A stretch of 46,267 nucleotides of DNA from Symbiodinium natans (GCA_905221605.1 CAJNDS010000975.1:1-46267); one strand, 5' to 3'; positions 28,579-38,994 are shown, numbered from the stretch's first letter. The notes: generated by a model from the sequence alone, not told the origin. A program made the numbers and translations.

Positions 28579-28867
28579 GTACTAAGGGGTTTGGGGTTTA
28601 GGGTTTAGGGTTTAGGGTTTAGGGTTTAGGGTTTAGGGTTTAGGGTTTCGGAGGAGTTGCAAGAATTCACCCTAACCTCTAGACGCCCTAAAGACCCTGA
28701 ACCCCAGGGTGAGGGATGTGCTCGATCAGCCTGGGCTGTAATGTAGGTTTGAGCCCAAATTTTCCAAGACAGCAAATGCTGAAGCCTTAGATTGCCTTGA
28801 AACGCCCGAAGCCCTACAGCCAAGCCCTAAACCCTGCCCCATACTCCTATACCCCTAAAGCTTTGAA

Positions 28868-29270
28868 ATGAAAAAGCCAGAAAAAGTATTCAAAAACAAC
28901 ACAAGTCTAGTAATAATAATACTAGTAATAGCAATAACAATACACAGCACAAACAAACACAAAAAAAAAACTCTGCACCTTCAACAGGCCCACCATGAAG
29001 GCTGGCAGCCGCCTCCCTTCGCAGAGCTGGATGCCATGTGCGCCGGACCTCTAGGCGCGCAGCTCTCTGATCTTTAAACCTGAAACCCTGAACCTCAAAC
29101 CCTAAACCCCAAACCCTAAACCCCAACCCTATACCCCAAACCCTACTAAACCCTAACCCGATGGTTCGTTTTGGGGCTTGGGGGGTTTTGGGGTTTAGGG
29201 TGCAGCATTTGTAGTTGGAGTTTGGGTTTGGGGCCATCTTAGGGAATGTTATGACACTATTTAGCATTAA
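28868..29270. other. no confident gene
   Basis: A/T-rich stretch with ATAATA/AACAAACA low complexity, then degenerate CCCTAAA-type repeats. The short ORFs here look like repeat translations. Confidence 0.4.
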
Positions 29271-29275
29271 TCCCC

Positions 29276-29371
29276 CTGGTTCTTAGTAGGGAATGAGGGC
29301 ATGAGGGCCCTATAGATACCCTTTCAGGTTTTTATAGGGCCCTAATTCCCTCATTCCCTACTAAGAACCAG
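29276..29371. mobile_element. family C hairpin element, 96 bp
   Basis: CTGGTTCTTAGTAGGGAATG...CATTCCCTACTAAGAACCAG, with a nested inner pair GGGCCCTATA/TATAGGGCCC. Both arms are inverted over about 38 bp with a small internal mismatch. No clear target duplication. Confidence 0.8.
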
Positions 29372-29563
29372 CCAGTTTTTACATGAAGGGTTTGAGGGAA
29401 CTGCCCTGCTGCTTTCGATGCTGCTGGCTTTCATTGGGCTTGGGTGTGGGGTTAGAACGGTGCAGGCTCTTTGCATGTCAGCTTGGGTGGGACCCAAAAA
29501 TCAGCCAAAAAAAATCGTGAGAAGCAGGTCTTGTCTCAGGGTAGGAGGTTTTGCCTCTCTCAG

Positions 29564-29678
29564 AACATGCATTTACCCCCTGCGAGTCATCAAAAAATGC
29601 CACACATCCAACATCTTCTGCAGCTTGCGGACACCATGAGAGATGTTGCTCAGGCACATAGTCCTTTGGCGTTGGTCG
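29564..29678 (+). CDS. exon candidate, unassigned
   Basis: Strong pyrimidine-rich acceptor TTTTGCCTCTCTCAG| and donor TTGGTCG|GTAAGA. Reads NMHLPPASHQKMPHIQHLLQ then LADTMRDVAQAHSPLALV; 115 bp. Confidence 0.55.
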
Positions 29679-29970
29679 GTAAGATGTAAAGCCAGAATAT
29701 CTATACGTATACGTATAACGATAACGAATCAAAGGTGACCAGGACTTAAGCAGTGGCAGTTGTGCAAACTCTAAACCTTCGCTCCCTGTTCTCAGACCTC
29801 AATCCCACATCCAAGCCTTAAATCTCAAGCTCCAAACTCCAAATCCCAAACTCCAACAGAACAAACCGAGGAGTCAATCACGACTGAAGTGGCCCGCAGG
29901 AACCCGTGCAGAGCTCACGCGGCTAAACGCGCTAAAACACCGCGAGCCCCTGAACCTTCATCCTAAACCT

Positions 29971-30103
29971 TACTTGGAGGTTCATGGTACTTACTAACCA
30001 AGAATAACTGTGCGTACAAGCCCCTTAAGTGCCCTAACATGGTTATAAGTACAGTTGTCAGTACAGTTATAACTGGTGAACAAGTACCGCGAAGCTCCAA
30101 GTA
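29971..30103. mobile_element. family D inverted-repeat element, 133 bp
   Basis: Ends TACTTGGAGGTTCATGGTAC and GTACCGCGAAGCTCCAAGTA are inverted repeats, imperfect over about 40 bp, around GTACAG-rich sequence. A partial copy is at 38995. Confidence 0.75.
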
Positions 30104-30520
30104 GATCTGAACCCTCCCCCCCCCTAAGCCCTCAACAGCTGAACCTCCCACAAGCTCGCCCGGAGCCGCCAGGACCCTAGATCTCCGAAACCCCTAAACC
30201 CCCAAAAGCCTAAGTTTAGGGTTTAGGGTTTAGGGTTTAGGGGAAAGCCCCAAAGCCCCTCATCCCGGAGTAGCCCTCAGTAGCTCCAACCCTAAACCCC
30301 AAAAAGCCATAAAGTTCCCTGAGGCCCCTAAAGCCCGAGCCTGCTTTGGCCCGAAGTTGTCCCGGACAGGCCGCGAAGACCGTCTTTTTGGCGAGGACGC
30401 CGGGGTTTAGGGCTTCAAGGGTTCAGGGGTTTTGGATTTAGGGGTTTAGGGGGTTTAGGGTTTTAGGGGTCTAGCGGTCTGCGTCGTTTCGCGAAACTAA
30501 CCAGCAGAACAAGTCTAAAG

Positions 30521-30614
30521 GGTTCTGAAGTATGGGCCCTTGGGTTTTATGGGGTATATAAAGGGTACACAAAGTGTCCCCTGTAAAGGGCCCATACAAA
30601 GGGACCAGGTAACC
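30521..30614. mobile_element. family B inverted-repeat element
   Basis: GGTTCTGAAGTATGGGCCCT, GGGGTATATAAAGGGTACAC, AAAGGGCCCATACAAAGGGACC: same order as the copy at 43669. Confidence 0.7.
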
Positions 30615-30655
30615 AACCTCAGACATGACCCTATGACCCAGCAATAACTCTAGAG

Positions 30656-30749
30656 CCCTAAACCCTAAACCCTAAACCCTAAACCCTAAACCCTAAACCC
30701 TAAACCCTAAACCCTAAACCCTAAACCCTAAACCCTAAACCCTAAACCT
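30656..30749. repeat. (CCCTAAA)n array
   Basis: Thirteen units immediately upstream of the exon at 30761. Confidence 0.95.
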
Positions 30750-30760
30750 AAGCCCGAAAG

Positions 30761-30850
30761 AGGACTCTCACTGTCCGAATTGCCTGGGTGCCGCCGTAAA
30801 TGCCGTGCCAGAGAGCCTCATCTCGGGCCTGAGCGCCTCGACGGGATTAG
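30761..30850 (+). CDS. exon candidate with C-x2-C motif
   Basis: Acceptor CCCGAAAG| after a CCCTAAA array, donor GGATTAG|GTTCAGGG at a degenerate TTTAGGG array. Reads DSHCPNCLGAAVNAVPESLI then SGLSASTGL. CPNC could be half of a zinc site. Confidence 0.6.
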
Positions 30851-31074
30851 GTTCAGGGTTCAGGGTTCAGGGTTCAGGGTTTAGGGTTTAGGGTTTAGGG
30901 TTTAAGGAAACGGTAGCTTCGGGTTTGGGGTTCAGGGTTCCGGAATTCGAGCCTTCGGGCGTAGGAGCTCCTAGTGGCTCCTACATGTGGCTGCAAAGAC
31001 TAGTTCAAGAGAGCCCTCAGCCCTATATAAACCAGACTGCCTCAAAAAAACTCCCTAGCGGAGGCTTTCTGTAG

Positions 31075-31141
31075 AAATGGCGGCACTCCAGCCTGTGAGC
31101 TTCGGACCGGACCAAGACATTGGGCTCGAGTCCTTAGACCC
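31075..31141 (+). CDS. exon candidate beginning near an ATG
   Basis: Acceptor CTTTCTGTAG| then AA ATG; reads MAALQPVSFGPDQDIGLESL then DP, up to a family A element at 31148. It could be a first coding exon; the donor is not resolved. Confidence 0.4.
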
Positions 31142-31147
31142 TACATC

Positions 31148-31230
31148 TTGGGATGTTCCCCCGTATGCTTGTAATAGGGGGTACAAAAATTCCCTGTTTA
31201 GGGCTGTTAGTTTAAGGCGGAACATCCCAA
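31148..31230. mobile_element. family A inverted-repeat element, 83 bp
   Basis: TTGGGATGTTCCCCC...GGCGGAACATCCCAA. Flanks CCTACATC (left) and CCTACACTC (right) suggest an 8-9 bp target duplication with a change. Confidence 0.75.
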
Positions 31231-31310
31231 CCTACACTCCAATCCCCAGGACCCCTAAGCCCTAAACCCCAAACCCTAAACCCTAAACCCTAAACCCTAA
31301 ACCCTAAACC

Positions 31311-31455
31311 CTAAAACAGTAAAGTTCCGGTTCGGTTCGGTTCGTTTCGGTTCGCGGGCCGGCGGTTCGTAGCGGTTCGGTTCGTTCGGCGGTTCCGGTT
31401 CCTAGCGGTTCTGTGCGTTTTCGGTTCGGTTCGGTTCGGTTCCAGAAAACCCGAA
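31311..31455. repeat. GGTTCG-rich tract, left
   Basis: Degenerate GGTTCGGTTCGG/GGTTCCGGTTC repeats ending GGTTCGGTTCCAGAA. A matching tract in the same orientation ends the 32-bp satellite block at about 33765. Confidence 0.85.
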
Positions 31456-31529
31456 AGCTCTAAATACACCGAAGCCCTCATGTTCTGGACCCTTCTGATA
31501 TGTTTCGACTCCCCAAAACTTTTCCTTGA

Positions 31530-33245
31530 GGGCAGGTTTCCAGGTTTGGACCCCCCAAACGTGCAGGTTTCCAGGTTTGGACCCCGAAAAAGGGCAGGTT
31601 TCCAGGTTTGGACCCCCCAAAACGTGCAGGTTTCCAGGTTTGGACCCCAAAACGTGCTGGTTCTGGACCCCAAAACGTGCAGGTTTCCAGGTTTGGACCC
31701 CCCAAAACGTCCAGATTCCTCCCAAAACGTGCAGGTTTCCAGGTTTGGACCCCCCAAATGTCGTTTTGGGGGGTCCAAACCTGGAAACCTGCACGTTTTG
31801 GGGGGGTTCAAATCTGGAAACCTGCACGTTTTGGGGGGTCCAAACCTGCACGTTTTGGCAGGTCCAAACCTGGAAACCTGCGCACCTGCACTTTTGGGGG
31901 TCCAAAACCTGGAAACCTGCCGCAGGTTTCGACCCCCCCAAAACGTTCACGTTTCCAGGTTTGGACCCCCTAAACGTGCAGGTTTCCAGGTCCCAAAACG
32001 TGCAGGTTTCCAGGTTTGGACCCCAAAACGTTGACGTTTCCAGGTTTGGACCCCCCAAAACGTGCAGCTTTCCAGGTTGTGGACCTGCAGGTTTCCAGGT
32101 TTGGACCTGCCAAAACGTGCAGGTTTCCAGGTTTGGACCCCCCAAAACGTGCAGTTTCCAAGGTTGGACCCCCCAAAACGTTGACGGTTTGGACCCCCCA
32201 AAACGTGCCGGTTTCCAGGTTTGGAGCCCCCAAACGTGGCTTTTGGTGGCTTTTCGGAGACCCTGGATCCAATGGCCCTGGCCATGCGAACTGAAGGTAT
32301 AGGCTCCGTTCACATGGCCGCCCATGCGAACGAACTGAAGGCCATGCGAACTGTGGGTAGGCTCCGTTCACATGGCCCTGGCCATGCGAACTAAAGCCAG
32401 CCTCCGTTCACGTGGCCCATGCGCACTGCAGGTTTCCAGGTTTGGACCCCCCAAAACGTGCAGGTTTCCAGGTTTGGACACCCCAAAACGTTGACGTTTC
32501 CAGGTTCGAGCCCCTTAAAACGTGCAGGTTTCCAAGTTTGGACCCGCAAAGCGTGCAGGTTTGGACCCCCCAAACCTGCAGGTTTCGAGGTTTGGACCCC
32601 CCAAAACGTGCAGGTTTCCAGGTTTGGACCCCCCAAAACATGCAGGTTTCCAGGTTTGGATCCCCCAAACGCAGGTTTCCAGGTTTGGACCCCCAAAACG
32701 TGCAGGTTAGGGATCCAAACCTGCAAACGTGCACGTTTTGGGGGTCCAAACCTGGACCTGCACGTTTTTCGGGTCCAAACTTGGAAACCTGCACGTTTTA
32801 AGGGTTTTGCAGGTTTTAAGGGTTTTGGGGGCTCCAAACCTGGAAACCTGCACGTTTGGGGGGTCCAAACCTGGAATTCTGCACGTTTTGGGGGGTCCAA
32901 ACCTGGAATTCTGCACGTTTTGGGGGGTCCAAACCTGGAAATGTCAACGTTTTGGGGGGTTGAAAGCTGGAAACCTGCACGTTTTGGGGGGTTCAAACCT
33001 GGAAACCTGCACGTTTGGAAACCTGCACGTTTGGGGGGGTCCAAGCCTGGAAACCTGCACGTTTAGGGGGTCCAATCCTGGAAACCTGCACGTTTTGGGA
33101 GGTCCAAACCTGGAAACCTGCACGTTTGGGGGGTCCAAACCTGGAAACCTGCACGTTTTGGGAGGTCTAAACCTGGAAACCTGCATGTTTGGGGGGTCCA
33201 AACCTGGAAACCTGCGCGTTTTGGGAGGTCCAAAACTGGAAACCT
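31530..33245. repeat. 32-bp satellite in both orientations
   Basis: The unit is GTGCAGGTTTCCAGGTTTGG plus ACCCCCCAAAAC (32 bp), many copies with small deletions. Orientation switches: forward about 31530-31756, reverse 31757-31925, forward 31926-32245 and 32420-32710, reverse 32715-33245. Long ORFs here on both strands (Gly-Gly-Ser-Lys-Pro-Gly-Asn-Leu-His-Val type) only translate the repeat. Confidence 0.95.
32270..32420. repeat. CGTTCACATGGCC/GGCCATGCGAAC short palindromic repeat
   Basis: Three to four copies of CTCCGTTCACATGGCC and GGCCATGCGAACTGAAGG interrupt the 32-bp satellite between two forward arrays. Confidence 0.8.
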
Positions 33246-33599
33246 GCCCTGCGTACCCCGAATTAGTAGAAAGTTCAGGTGATGGGAATTATTTTTCTGG
33301 CCCCCGAGACCATGCAATATAGGTTTAAGGACCTCGAAACCTCGACAAAACCTCTTCACTCCAATCGTGACAGAAATGTTTGGGGCTCTGTGCGCATCTC
33401 CAATGACGAGTTTGAAGGGGCCAAAACTTGATTCTAGGCCTTGAAAATCCGGATAGAACCATGATATCTTCAAGCCTTGCACCTCCAAGACCCTTCAATT
33501 TTGGAGGGTTAGCCGAGAACCGAGTCATGTTTTTGCGACAGTTTGATGGTTTCAAAACAAGTTTGGAGGGACCCAAACCTTTCAGTATCATGCTCTATT

Positions 33600-33765
33600 T
33601 GACTTGGGCTCCTGGCCGAAACCGGTTCGCTGTCGAAACGGTTCCGGTTTTCGATTCGCTTGCGGTTCGCGGTTCCTACGGTTCGTGTTTGCTGGCCGGT
33701 TTTGGCGGTTCGGTTCGTGGCGGTTCGGTTCGTGCGGTTCCGGTTCGGTTCCAGAACCTTCCTGC
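33600..33765. repeat. GGTTCG-rich tract, right
   Basis: GGTTCGGTTCGTGGCGGTTC and related units ending GGTTCGGTTCCAGAA, the same end sequence as the left tract. Confidence 0.85.
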
Positions 33766-33784
33766 TAAACCCTAAACCGTCCAG

Positions 33785-33839
33785 CAGTTGCCCAATTCAG
33801 GTTTGGGAGAGCCGTGCGGACGTTGGCGCCTAATCCTCC
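33785..33839 (+). CDS. exon candidate, unassigned
   Basis: Between CTAAACCCTAAAC and a TTTAGGG array. Acceptor ACCGTCCAG|, donor CCTCC|GTGAGA. Reads QLPNSGLGEPCGRWRLIL. Confidence 0.45.
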
Positions 33840-34446
33840 GTGAGAAGGAACGGGGGGAGCCGGGGGGGGCTTAGGGTTTAGGGTTTAGGGTTTGGGGTTA
33901 GGGTTTAGGGTTTAGGGTTCAGGGCTGAGGGTTTTTTTTGTTTGGGGGGGGGGGGGGGTTATGAGGGTATCACGAAGGGCCCATCTGCATCACCCTGAAA
34001 GGCCTTAATCCTAAACTGAAACAAGAGGACAACCCCCAACAATGGCACCCCCATGTTTCGGAAATCCTAAGCCGCTTGAGGGCTAACTTTAGTGAAAGCC
34101 CACAACCCTGAAACTCCCCCAACCTCAGCCCCAAAACCCTAAACCCTAAACCCTCACATCTAAGGTTCAGGGTTTGCTGTTTGAACCTCCCTAAACACCG
34201 AAATTCCTTAAATCCGCGAAAACCCTTGACAATTCTGGGGGAAACCATAAATCTGAGGTGTTTTCTCAGCCCTAAGCCCACAAACCCTGAACCTTCAGCC
34301 TTTCGTTGCCATAGAAAACTGGACAATTACGGACGGCGGGGGGGGTTTGGGTTTAGGGTTTAGGGTGACCATACATCAAGATGGCGACGTGGCTCGTGGG
34401 CTTAGGGTCTAGGGTTCAGGGGTTCAATATGCTTTGTGAAACAAAG

Positions 34447-34512
34447 CAAAGAGGCCCTGGATGATGCGACTGTCAAGCAGTCACGTGAGACGCTGATGAG
34501 GCACAGCGACAA
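34447..34512 (+). CDS. exon candidate, ends uncertain
   Basis: Open frame KEALDDATVKQSRETLMRHS then DN, strongly coding in composition, after a TTTAGGG/TTCAGGG tract and before a poly-C run. Acceptor AACAAAG| is weak and the donor is not resolved. Confidence 0.4.
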
Positions 34513-34842
34513 CCCCCCCCCCCCCCCAACTTGAAAGGTTAAGGGATTAGGGTTTCGGGCGTCGGGTTTAGGACTTGCAAGCGGAAACCCTACGCCTTAC
34601 GCCATATTTGGGAAGTGAACATATATTCGGAGGCCCATTGGCTTGTGAAAGGTGTACACTCTTTCTTGGTGGAGGGTTGATGGCGGGCGCTTGGTCTGCT
34701 CTTGGAGGGTTTAGGGTTTCGGGTTAAGGGTTTAGGGCTTAGGGTTACAAAGCTAAAGCCACACCAGATTGGTCAGCTACACCTGTGCCCTAACCCTAAA
34801 CACCGCAACTTGCACTAACACCCCCGAGTCAACTAACTCTAG

Positions 34843-34904
34843 GATCAGGTGCCCTTACAAGCCTCATTTCAACAATCGGTGCCCTCCATGTCCTTGGCGA
34901 CTCT
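34843..34904 (+). CDS. exon candidate, cysteine-rich
   Basis: Acceptor CTAACTCTAG|, possible donor CTCT|GTGACC. Reads IRCPYKPHFNNRCPPCPWRL. Lies between CCCTAAA units and a TTTAGGG array. Confidence 0.45.
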
Positions 34905-35100
34905 GTGACCTGGCCCGAAACCTCCATTTAGGGTTTAGGGTTTAGGATTTAGGGTTCAGGGTTCAGGGTTCAGGTTTAGGGTTCGGGTTTAGGGTTTAGG
35001 GTTTAGGATTTATGGTTCAGGGTTCAGGGTTCAGGGTTCAGGGTTTAGGGTTTAGGGTTTAGGGTTTGGGGCCTTAAGGCTGCTTTCAAACTCCCATCAG

Positions 35101-35150
35101 CCGCAACTGGCAGGCGGATGTACCAGGGCGTGTCAACAAGAGAAGCAAGC
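35101..35150 (+). CDS. exon candidate, 50 bp
   Basis: Acceptor CTCCCATCAG|, canonical donor GCAAGC|GTGAGT. Two frames are open, for example ATGRRMYQGVSTREAS. Confidence 0.45.
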
Positions 35151-35222
35151 GTGAGTCGCTTGCCATGGCCTCAGCCCCTGTAGCTTGGGTTTCGGGTCAG
35201 CTGCTTCGTAAGATTAGGGTTT

Positions 35223-35300
35223 AGGGGCTTAGGGTTTTTAGGGTTTAGGGGCTTAGGGTTTTTAGGGTTTAGGGGCTTAGGGTTTTTAGGGTTTAGGGTT
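35223..35300. repeat. 24-bp higher-order telomere-type repeat
   Basis: Three copies of AGGGGCTTAGGGTTTTTAGG plus GTTT, period 24, followed by perfect TTTAGGG. Confidence 0.85.
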
Positions 35301-35617
35301 TAGGGTTTAGGGTTCAGACTATAGCTGACTGCTTGGGGGAGCTACGGCAAGTGAACTACCTCTTGCGGGAGTGCCCGTGCACTAAATGACTTCGTGCGCG
35401 AGCTCTCGTAAACTGAATTTTCCTGTTGGGGGGTTCCCCTCCCGTGTCCTATTTTACGTCTTGGGGAGATCCTGCAAGTGAAGTTGCCTTTGGATTGCAG
35501 GGAGGAGGGATCGAGCCATAGCGTTCCCTCAACCCTAAGCCACCCGGCCTCGAATCCAGAGCCCGAAACCCGTGCTAAAATGGGTTTAGGGCTTAGGGTT
35601 TCGGGCTTTGCACTGAG

Positions 35618-35689
35618 GCTCCGCGAGTGGTTGCTTCCCGTCGGCCAAGCCGACCTGGACACTGTGGTTGCTGCAGGGGAGGCTTTCGG
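35618..35689 (+). CDS. exon candidate: LREWLLPVGQADLDTVVAAG
   Basis: Acceptor TTTGCACTGAG|, donor TTCGG|GTTTAGG from the repeat. Reads LREWLLPVGQADLDTVVAAG then EAF. The composition is strongly coding; the family is not recognised. Confidence 0.6.
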
Positions 35690-35704
35690 GTTTAGGTTGA
35701 CGGG

Positions 35705-35878
35705 CTTCTAAACCCTAAGCCCTGAGCCCTAGGCCCTAAACCCTAAACCCTAAACCCCAAACCCCAAACCCTAAACCCTAAACCCTAATCCCTAAACCCT
35801 AAACCCTAAACCCTAAACCCTAAACCCTAAACCCTAAACCCTAAACCCTAAACCCTAAACCCTAAACCCTAAACCCTC
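35705..35878. repeat. (CCCTAAA)n array, over 20 units
   Basis: One of the longest arrays, slightly degenerate at its left end. Confidence 0.95.
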
Positions 35879-36059
35879 CCCCCCTTCCAAGCGCTCGACG
35901 TGATGGCTCTTTAGGTCCCACAGCACCCCTTCTATGTAGGGTACCCAAACATGGGCCATCACGGAGAGGCCACATCCCGAGGCCCATGCTCACCCGAGAT
36001 TTATATTTAGGGTTTAGGGTTTAGGGTTTAGGGTTTAGGGTTTAGGGTTTAGGGTTTGG

Positions 36060-37490
36060 GGCAGAAGTCAAACTCCCCAAGCTTGACGGTGACTTAAGGT
36101 TGAGAGGTTCAGGGGTTCTTGGTTGTGGAGCCGTTGACTTGCGGCTTCACAAGTCCAGGGCGCAGGGTAGACATTCGTCTGTTTTTTGTACACTGTGTCA
36201 AGTTTCGTGTTCCGCAAGAAGGTCTAGCAAGAGCGCTTACTCCAAGGGTGTCTTACAAGAGTGTCCGAAAGAAGTCTCCAACCCAACACGAGTGACCAGC
36301 AAAGGAAAGTTGCGTTCTTGTGACATTCCCATGAACTTCAGAAGTCTCAGACTGATCATGTACAGTGGCTGCTTGTTTTCCATCAGTGACTCAGTGACAC
36401 CTGCTGTCCAACAGTCTATTGAAGGAGCATCTTGAGAACGTTTGCCTAGGAAGCTCCTCTCAAAGCAAAATCCTTGTGGTTTTCGAATATTTCCCACGTG
36501 TCCCACTAAAGTATCCCTCAGAACTTGCCTGTTTACAAAGAGAGTTCCACAGTAGAAGCAGCACCGTGGATGGCAAAGAATGTTATTCTCTCGTCTGATG
36601 TCAGCGACCCTTGGTGTGGGGTTCCGAGAATAGGGTTACCTTTTTGGGGGTTCTATACTAAAGGATGGTCGTAGCTTGTGGTATATTAGGTATTAGGGGC
36701 ACCCCTATTTCGGGAAGTGCCCTTTGGTTTTGAAATGCTGCAAAGAACGATCTGACAAAGAAGCTTCTTGGTGCCCTCTCTCAACTATTCCTTTGGTAGG
36801 ATGTGTTGTGCGATGCATTCCTAAGACGTGGTCACTAGCACCTCTGCATCTGTGACCTGGGGAAGTATGTTTTTTTGCGATTTTGAGATGGCCTGGGGTC
36901 AAAAGGTTGAAGGTTTAGGGTTCAGAGTTTAGGTTTAAAGTCTTTTTAGGCCTTAGGGCTCAGGGTCAGTCCAGCAGCAGCAGCCATCACCACCTCGAGT
37001 TCGCAGATAGCACTGGTTTGTTCATGAGTCTTCCGTTTGTATCTCCAAGTCGAGAGTTTAAGTTTTTGACACGACGCTGCGATGCACCAAGTGTGGAAAT
37101 ATCACACCAACAAAATATTGCCATAACCCTGAGCCCTAAACTGTGGATACCATAGACGGTGCTGCCGGTGCCTTCACTTTGTGGAAGGCTTTTCATAATT
37201 TGATCCAGTTCTTTTGTAGGAATCAGTTTCAGCCTACTGCAGCAACATTGGATAAACGTGAGAAGTTGAAAACGTGATGTCAGCAATAGCATCCCAACCA
37301 CCATGAATGTCACTTCATCAGACTTCAAGTCCTCAGCCGAAGCTAGGAATGCCTGAACCTGAAGAGTTTAGGTCCTAAGCCGAAACCACTGAACCTGAAG
37401 AGTTTAGGTCCTAAGCCGAGACCCCTGAACCTGAAGACTTTAGGATGTTGCAGAGTGCGGATTTTAATTGTGGCGTAGGGCTCCGGGCTT
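36060..37490. other. no confident gene
   Basis: An ORF on plus (36100-36435) and one on minus (36987-37328) have no recognisable domain or paired splice sites. An inverted-repeat segment with GGGGCACCCCTATTTCGG lies near 36690-36720 and relates to one near 39720-39790. Confidence 0.4.
37353..37450. repeat. 36-bp tandem repeat, about 2.7 copies
   Basis: CTGAACCTGAAGAGTTTAGG plus TCCTAAGCCGAAACCA begins at 37353, 37389 and 37425. Confidence 0.9.
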
Positions 37491-37520
37491 CCCTAAAACC
37501 CTAAACCCTAAACCCTAAAC

Positions 37521-37600
37521 CCCGGACAAAATTGAGGCGCCCCTAAACCCTAAACCCTAAACCCCGGACAACATTGAGGCGCCCCTAAACCCTAGACCCT
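37521..37600. repeat. 42-bp telomere-type higher-order repeat
   Basis: CCCGGACAAAATTGAGGCGC at 37521 and again (one change) at 37563, separated by CCCTAAA units. The period of 42 equals six heptamers. Confidence 0.85.
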
Positions 37601-37685
37601 AAACCCTAGACCCTGGACCCGAGACCCTAAACCCTAACCCTAAACCCTAACCCTAAACCCTCAAGCCCTAAACTGCGGAACGTAG

Positions 37686-37756
37686 ATAGAGGTCCCCAGG
37701 GTTCCCGCCCTCCGCTCAGGGCATGTCAAAGACATCTCCGAAGCTGCAGCTCGGCT
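37686..37756 (+). CDS. exon candidate, unassigned
   Basis: After CCCTAAA units; acceptor GCGGAACGTAG|, donor CGGCT|GTTTAGGG from the repeat. Reads IEVPRVPALRSGHVKDISEA then AARL. Confidence 0.6.
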
Positions 37757-37919
37757 GTTTAGGGTTTCGGGGTGTAGGGGTTTAGCGTTTAGGGTTTCGG
37801 GTTTAGGGTTTAGGGTTGGGGGTTTAGGGTTTAGGGGTTTAGGAGTTGAGGGGTTTAAGGTTTAGGGTTTTGGGTTTTGGGTTTTGGGTTGGGTTTAGGG
37901 TATCCGTAAACTCGATAAG

Positions 37920-37988
37920 GGAGTCTTGGTGGCATTCTTGGCACGCCTTAAGAAGTGTACTGCGTCGTGGATTTTTCCTCAGAAGGGG
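37920..37988 (+). CDS. exon candidate, 23 codons
   Basis: Acceptor CTCGATAAG|, canonical donor AAGGGG|GTAAGC. Reads GVLVAFLARLKKCTASWIFP then QKG. Confidence 0.6.
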
Positions 37989-38158
37989 GTAAGCCTAGCG
38001 GCGAAGTCGGCTTGACGGGGAGTAGGGTTTGGAGGTGAGGCCATGCCAAAAAAAGCGCGCGTTGTGAGCGCGCATCAGTCTGCAGACTTACCCACACCAA
38101 GACCAGCCGCTTGCAACTCTCAGGCCTTGCAGCCTCTAGTCTTCACATTTTCTTCTAG

Positions 38159-38338
38159 AAGAGAAGCACACGCCCATGGTGGCAAGGCCCACGTTGCAGA
38201 AGTGGTTGCTAGGGTCTACGCTGTCTCGCAGCATAGACATGGTCCGGCAAAATACGGATGCCTGAAACACACCCCGGGGTTGACGGTGCCCGTTGCGCGA
38301 ACAGGGTTTTGTCACGTTGCCGAGGCTTACCCAACCTG
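38159..38338 (+). CDS. exon candidate, 180 bp
   Basis: Pyrimidine-rich acceptor ACATTTTCTTCTAG|, canonical donor AACCTG|GTAAGT followed by CCCTAAA. Reads REAHAHGGKAHVAEVVARVY, ...YGCLKHTPGLTVPVART, ...GFCHVAEAYPT. The frame is also open upstream to an ATG at 38043, so this could be the end of a longer first exon. Confidence 0.6.
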
Positions 38339-38511
38339 GTAAGTACCCTAAACCCTCAACCCCTAAACCCTAAACCCTAAACCCTAAACCCTAAACCCTA
38401 AACCCTAAAACCCTCAACCCTCAACCCCTAAACCCTAAACCCTTAACCCCTAAACCCTAAAACCCTCAACCCCTAAACCCCTAAACCACCGGCCCGGCGC
38501 TCTTGGGCCAG

Positions 38512-38580
38512 TGGTCCGCTGTTCAGCTCTAAGGGCTTCCTGAGAGCCCTCCGTGGGCTTCCAGGGCAGCGGGTGTGGGG
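38512..38580 (+). CDS. exon candidate, unassigned
   Basis: After a CCCTAAA array; acceptor TTGGGCCAG|, donor GTGGGG|GTTTAG. Reads GPLFSSKGFLRALRGLPGQR. Confidence 0.55.
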
Positions 38581-38994
38581 GTTTAGAACAGTCATATGAG
38601 GGTTGACGAAATTATGCTGTTTAGGGTTTGGGGTTTGGGGTTTAGGGTTTAGGGTTTAGGGGTACGTTATTGGGATCCTGTTTATAAGGGGATCCTACGA
38701 TTTGGGGGTTCACATTAGGGGTCGCCTATTTCGTAAACCCCCATATAACAAGGGGTAGTGCCCCACACGAGGGCCCTTACAATACTCACTTGGAAGACCG
38801 AACTCACGCTTACCCTACAAGACAAGCGCGGCGCATGTGGGGTGGCAGCCCTACACCCCTCTAAACCCCAAAACCCTAAACCCCAAAACCCTGAAACCCA
38901 AGCTTCAAAAACCCTAAACCCTAACCCAAAACCCTAAACCCTAAACCCCAACCCAAAGCCGCCGGTGTAGGGGCTTAGGGGTCTGCAAAAAAGA

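Noticed and set aside
28868-29077. ORF of 69 codons starting MKKPEKVFK
   Set aside because: Driven by A-rich low complexity; no splice sites or domain.
31530-33245. Array with a repeat length near CRISPR size
   Set aside because: Units are contiguous without unique spacers, switch orientation and vary in length; the sequence is eukaryotic.
31311-33488. Long overlapping ORFs on both strands, up to 307 aa
   Set aside because: They translate a 32-bp satellite in several frames; 32 is not a multiple of three, and the same peptide pattern appears on both strands. No protein claim is supported.
36987-37328. Minus-strand ORF of 113 codons
   Set aside because: Repeat-poor but with no recognisable domain, no paired splice sites and composition near that of non-coding sequence.
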